Virus record (IMG/VR): IMGVR_UViG_3300044701_003128
Coordinates: 1-24,620 of that record
Source: a virus
Strand: one strand, 5' to 3'
Length of the DNA: 24,620 nt
A model generated the notes under the pieces. It did not search any database. It was given only the letters and a program-made list of their open reading frames with translations, and was not told the origin of the DNA. The stretch's first letter is position 1, and every line of letters starts with the position of its first letter. Of this stretch, positions 22,874 through 24,620 are shown piece by piece. A program made the position numbers and the translations under genes.

Positions 22874-23236
22874 CTAGTCGGAAGGGGTCGGAACAGCAGC
22901 CGATTCAGGAACGGGATGGGTGCGGGCAACAGGGCGGATGCCGAGGACAAAGGCCTCGGGGAACTCGCGGAGGAAGGAGGCGCGGGCGTCGTCGGGGGAG
23001 GTGCCGTAGGCGAGGTGGTCCGCGGTGCGGGAGTGGTCGACGAGCTCGGTGACCCAGTAGGCGGCGAGGGGCCGCCAGGCGGAGGAGTGGGTCCAGGGCT
23101 CGCTGTAGCGGACTTGGTCCCAGGCCATGAGCATGCCGGGCTTGTCGGGGCCCCAGCGGACCATGCCGAGGGAGTCGGCATCGGCCTCGGTGGGGAGGCG
23201 GTCACGGATCCAGGTGCCGAGGTCAGGGGCAGTCAT
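22874..23236 (-). CDS. Hypothetical phage protein, DUF551-like context
   Basis: 120 residues with the opening GTWIRDRLPTEADADSLG, MVRWGPDKPGMLMAWDQVRY and EPWTHSSAWRPL. The 'W-I-x-x-R-L-P' start and Trp-rich short strands resemble small DUF551-type accessory proteins of phages, but the usual C-terminal 'T-H-W-x-P-L-P' is missing. The C-terminus is Pro/Ala-rich. It precedes TerS by 36 bases. No function can be given. Confidence 0.65.
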   Translation of the reverse strand: MTAPDLGTWIRDRLPTEADADSLGMVRWGPDKPGMLMAWDQVRYSEPWTHSSAWRPLAAYWVTELVDHSRTADHLAYGTSPDDARASFLREFPEAFVLGIRPVARTHPVPESAAVPTPSD

Positions 23237-23271
23237 GGGTCGTCGTTCGCATGAAGAGGGGGAACTTCTAA

Positions 23272-23304
23272 TTTGGCTGAGATTTGGAGTTGGTTTGGAG
23301 TTGG
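23272..23304. repeat. Three 11-bp tandem units upstream of a small gene
   Basis: TTTGGAGTTGG occurs twice head to tail (23283-23293, 23294-23304), preceded by a degenerate unit TTTGGCTGAGA. The 11-base period is close to one DNA turn. It fills half of the 71-base gap between two minus-strand genes and could be a binding site or simple slippage product. Confidence 0.6.
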
Positions 23305-23307
23305 GGG

Positions 23308-23829
23308 CTAGTGGTGGTCACTAGGGGAAGGCAGCGGCAGGGCGTGGGCGGGGAGCCAGTGACTGAAGCAGTAGCTGAGCTTCGGGATGCCTGGATTGGT
23401 GACGCTGATCAGGCGCCAGTCACTCTCGATCTTGCCGAGCATCCAACACCTCCCCTCCCCATCCCAGTCCTCCGGCCCCGGCAGCCGCTCGCTCAACGGG
23501 ATGGGGGTGATGGTGGGGCGGCCCCAGCGGGCGATGGAATACCGGATGGCAGGGATCAGGTCGCCATCACAGCCCTGTTTCTTGATGAGGTACTGCGCCG
23601 CTGCTCTGATCTGCGCTTCTGTGGCTATCTCTGGCACGCGGTCGTAGTCAGGCGCTGGCTTCACCCCCACCGGCTCCGGCTGGGACAGGGCGGTGCGGGC
23701 GCGTTCAAACGGCGTGTCGTCAATCTCGGCAAGCGGGCCGACAGGGTTGCCTTTCCAGTCGTATTCCCACGGCAGGTCATCCCAAGCCTGCAGCAGCTCA
23801 GCGCACAGGGCGCGGTAGTCGGTGGTCAT
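23308..23829 (-). CDS. DUF551-like accessory protein
   Basis: 173 residues. The N-terminal half (YRALCAELLQAWDDL, ERARTALSQPEP) and the middle (AAAQYLIKKQGCDGDLIPAI) are helical. The C-terminal 65 residues match the DUF551 layout: PIPLSERLPGPEDWDGEGRC, WMLGKIESDWRLI and SHWLPAHALPLP. DUF551 is common in phage and prophage accessory regions; its function is unknown. The gene is followed by another short Trp-rich gene with related features, so the two may have arisen from similar building blocks. Confidence 0.75.
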   Translation of the reverse strand: MTTDYRALCAELLQAWDDLPWEYDWKGNPVGPLAEIDDTPFERARTALSQPEPVGVKPAPDYDRVPEIATEAQIRAAAQYLIKKQGCDGDLIPAIRYSIARWGRPTITPIPLSERLPGPEDWDGEGRCWMLGKIESDWRLISVTNPGIPKLSYCFSHWLPAHALPLPSPSDHH

Positions 23830-23847
23830 GGCGTGTCGGTGGCGGGC

Positions 23848-24033
23848 TTAGATGTTCTCACTAAAGGGGCGCAAGAAAAAGACAAGCGCTACGGGCCATG
23901 CAATCGGCCAGACAAGGCCCGCAGTCACGACCCACCAGCCCGTTCTATCTCCCCTGGACATTGCCATGCCTATCAGTCCAAGCATGGCGGCGACAGAGGA
24001 TCCAAGGTAGATGTACGCACAGAAGATAACCAT
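23848..24033 (-). CDS. Small membrane protein with two transmembrane segments
   Basis: 61 residues, MVIFCAYIYLGSSVAAMLGL then a charged loop (SRGDRTG) and WWVVTAGLVWPIAWPVALVF, ending RPFSENI. Two hydrophobic helices separated by a short basic turn give a hairpin with both ends on the same side. GAGGAA precedes the ATG. Holins can look like this, but the neighbours are not lysis genes, so this is only a small inner-membrane protein of unknown role. Confidence 0.65.
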   Translation of the reverse strand: MVIFCAYIYLGSSVAAMLGLIGMAMSRGDRTGWWVVTAGLVWPIAWPVALVFFLRPFSENI

Positions 24034-24047
24034 TAGTGTGTTCCTCT

Positions 24048-24272
24048 TCAGGAAGGGTTGGCGTCAAACCAGGATTCGCTCAGCTTGTGATCGCCGCACC
24101 AGTCGTTGACAAACACGACCGGATAGCCGTTCATGGTGGGCGCATGGCGCCGGCAGCGTCCGATGTGAATGAACTGCCCGGCCTGCTTTGGTACAAACCA
24201 CATGCAGGACTTGCAACGCATTCGCTCCGAGCGATGAGCCCAGGGGTCAATGGTGTTCAAGCTGTTGTCCAT
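24048..24272 (-). CDS. Small zinc-binding-type protein (CxxC...C...C)
   Basis: 74 residues from the ATG at 24272, supported by AAGGAGA about 8 bases upstream; a TTG seven codons earlier would overlap the previous gene and includes the ribosome binding site, so it is rejected. Cysteines lie in MRCKSCMWF, IGRCRRH and NDWCGDH, with nearby His, fitting one zinc ion. The order 'C-x2-C-x-W/F ... C-R-x-x-x-P ... W-C-G' is seen in short phage and prophage proteins of unknown function. Confidence 0.7.
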   Translation of the reverse strand: MDNSLNTIDPWAHRSERMRCKSCMWFVPKQAGQFIHIGRCRRHAPTMNGYPVVFVNDWCGDHKLSESWFDANPS

Positions 24273-24276
24273 GGAA

Positions 24277-24489
24277 TTAGTCTCCTTCTCCAAGAGAAAC
24301 GATGGGAGCTGGCACCTTTACTGATTGTGGCCAATGAGATAGGGCAGCGGTAGGTGTTGCTTCCAAATGACGCACGCCGTTGTCCCACTCCCCGCATGAG
24401 CCGCACTGAACGAAGTACGCATTGCCATCAAGCCATGAGCGAATCGAAGGCTCACCACCGCATTTCGGGCATCTCGACAGCTTGGTCAT
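24277..24489 (-). CDS. Lar-like zinc ribbon protein
   Basis: 70 residues beginning SRCPKCGGEPSIRSWLDGN, then YFVQCGSCGEW, an acidic turn and ATPTAALSHW. The CPxCGGxP ... V-x-C-x-x-C-G ... A-x-x-x-W pattern is that of the Lar restriction alleviation family and related zinc ribbons, which in Rac prophage modulates host type I restriction. Only the fold is supported here; anti-restriction activity is not shown by the sequence. AGGAGG 8 bases upstream of ATG is one of the best ribosome binding sites in the window. Confidence 0.72.
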   Translation of the reverse strand: MTKLSRCPKCGGEPSIRSWLDGNAYFVQCGSCGEWDNGVRHLEATPTAALSHWPQSVKVPAPIVSLGEGD

Positions 24490-24492
24490 CCC

Positions 24493-24620
24493 TTAGTCCT
24501 CCTGTCTTGTGGAAACCGTGGCCGGAGGCTCCACCCCCAGCGCTTCCGCCTCAGGCCACGGCATGCCGCTCAGGCGGGTGGCGGCGCTCACCTCGCGCCA
24601 GTAGCGGCGGCGGGTGGCGG
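24493..24620 (-). CDS. C-terminal end of a gene cut by the right edge
   Basis: The minus-strand frame is open from the right edge to a TAA at 24493-24495 and encodes about 41 residues ending EPPATVSTRQED. It contains RRRYWREVSAATRLSGMPWP, rich in Arg and Trp. The stop is 3 bases before the ATG of the zinc ribbon gene and the last codons include its ribosome binding site, as in a tight operon. Too little is visible for a function. Confidence 0.5.
   Translation of the reverse strand, partial: ATRRRYWREVSAATRLSGMPWPEAEALGVEPPATVSTRQED

Noticed and set aside
23848-24033. Holin
   Set aside because: Two membrane helices fit, but there is no endolysin or other lysis gene next to it.
1-24620. tRNA genes, rRNA, CRISPR arrays, insertion sequences, att sites
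   Set aside because: None seen: no spaced identical repeats, no transposase or integrase, no cloverleaf-like sequence noticed by eye.

Overview
The window is one stretch of the structural (late) region of a tailed double-stranded DNA phage or prophage. Nearly all genes lie on the minus strand, so the module reads from right to left: small accessory genes, terminase small and large subunits, portal, a very large multidomain virion protein, Mu F-like minor head protein, two more cysteine-bearing proteins, a fused prohead protease/scaffold, decoration protein, major capsid protein, head-tail connectors, major tail protein, a frameshifted pair of tail assembly chaperones, and a tape measure protein that runs off the left edge. 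There is no tail sheath gene between the connectors and the tail tube gene, and the tape measure is long, so a siphovirus is the most likely form. The host cannot be read directly. GC-rich coding sequence, DUF551-type accessory genes and the CGx3Ix5C cysteine motifs in the ejection-type proteins remind me of phages and prophages of picocyanobacteria (Synechococcus/Cyanobium); this is recollection, not a search.

Right part (about 20.9-24.6 kb): small zinc-binding, membrane and DUF551-like proteins lead into TerS and TerL, whose stop and start overlap. A roughly 180 bp gap between terL and the portal gene holds a phased 21-bp repeat array and a 16-bp perfect palindrome. Middle part (11.7-20.7 kb): the portal overlaps a 1392-residue protein with three cysteine motifs, an LRAT/H-NC type papain-like domain (H799, H811, C882) and a C-terminal HExxH...ETFAE metallopeptidase-like domain. 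This looks like a polyvalent protein carried in the virion and delivered with the DNA. MuF and two further proteins follow; both of those carry the same cysteine motif. A lone plus-strand XRE-type regulator sits between the protease and these genes, with an inverted repeat at the start codon of the protease.

Left part (1-11.5 kb): head maturation (DUF2213 protease/scaffold, cement protein, DUF2184 capsid), head completion (DUF4054 and following), tail tube with a C-terminal Ig-like domain, a clear minus-strand intrinsic terminator, a lambda-style GGGAAAC minus-one frameshift site that joins the two chaperones, and the tape measure with an apparently circularly permuted M23-like segment.

Two genome-scale patterns stand out. 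The 7-mer CTCGGGG occurs 33 times on the plus strand but only twice in reverse, in several reading frames and in two intergenic gaps. GC content and codon use switch sharply inside single genes (tape measure, giant protein). No rRNA, tRNA or CRISPR was seen, and no gene-free stretch exceeds 300 bases.
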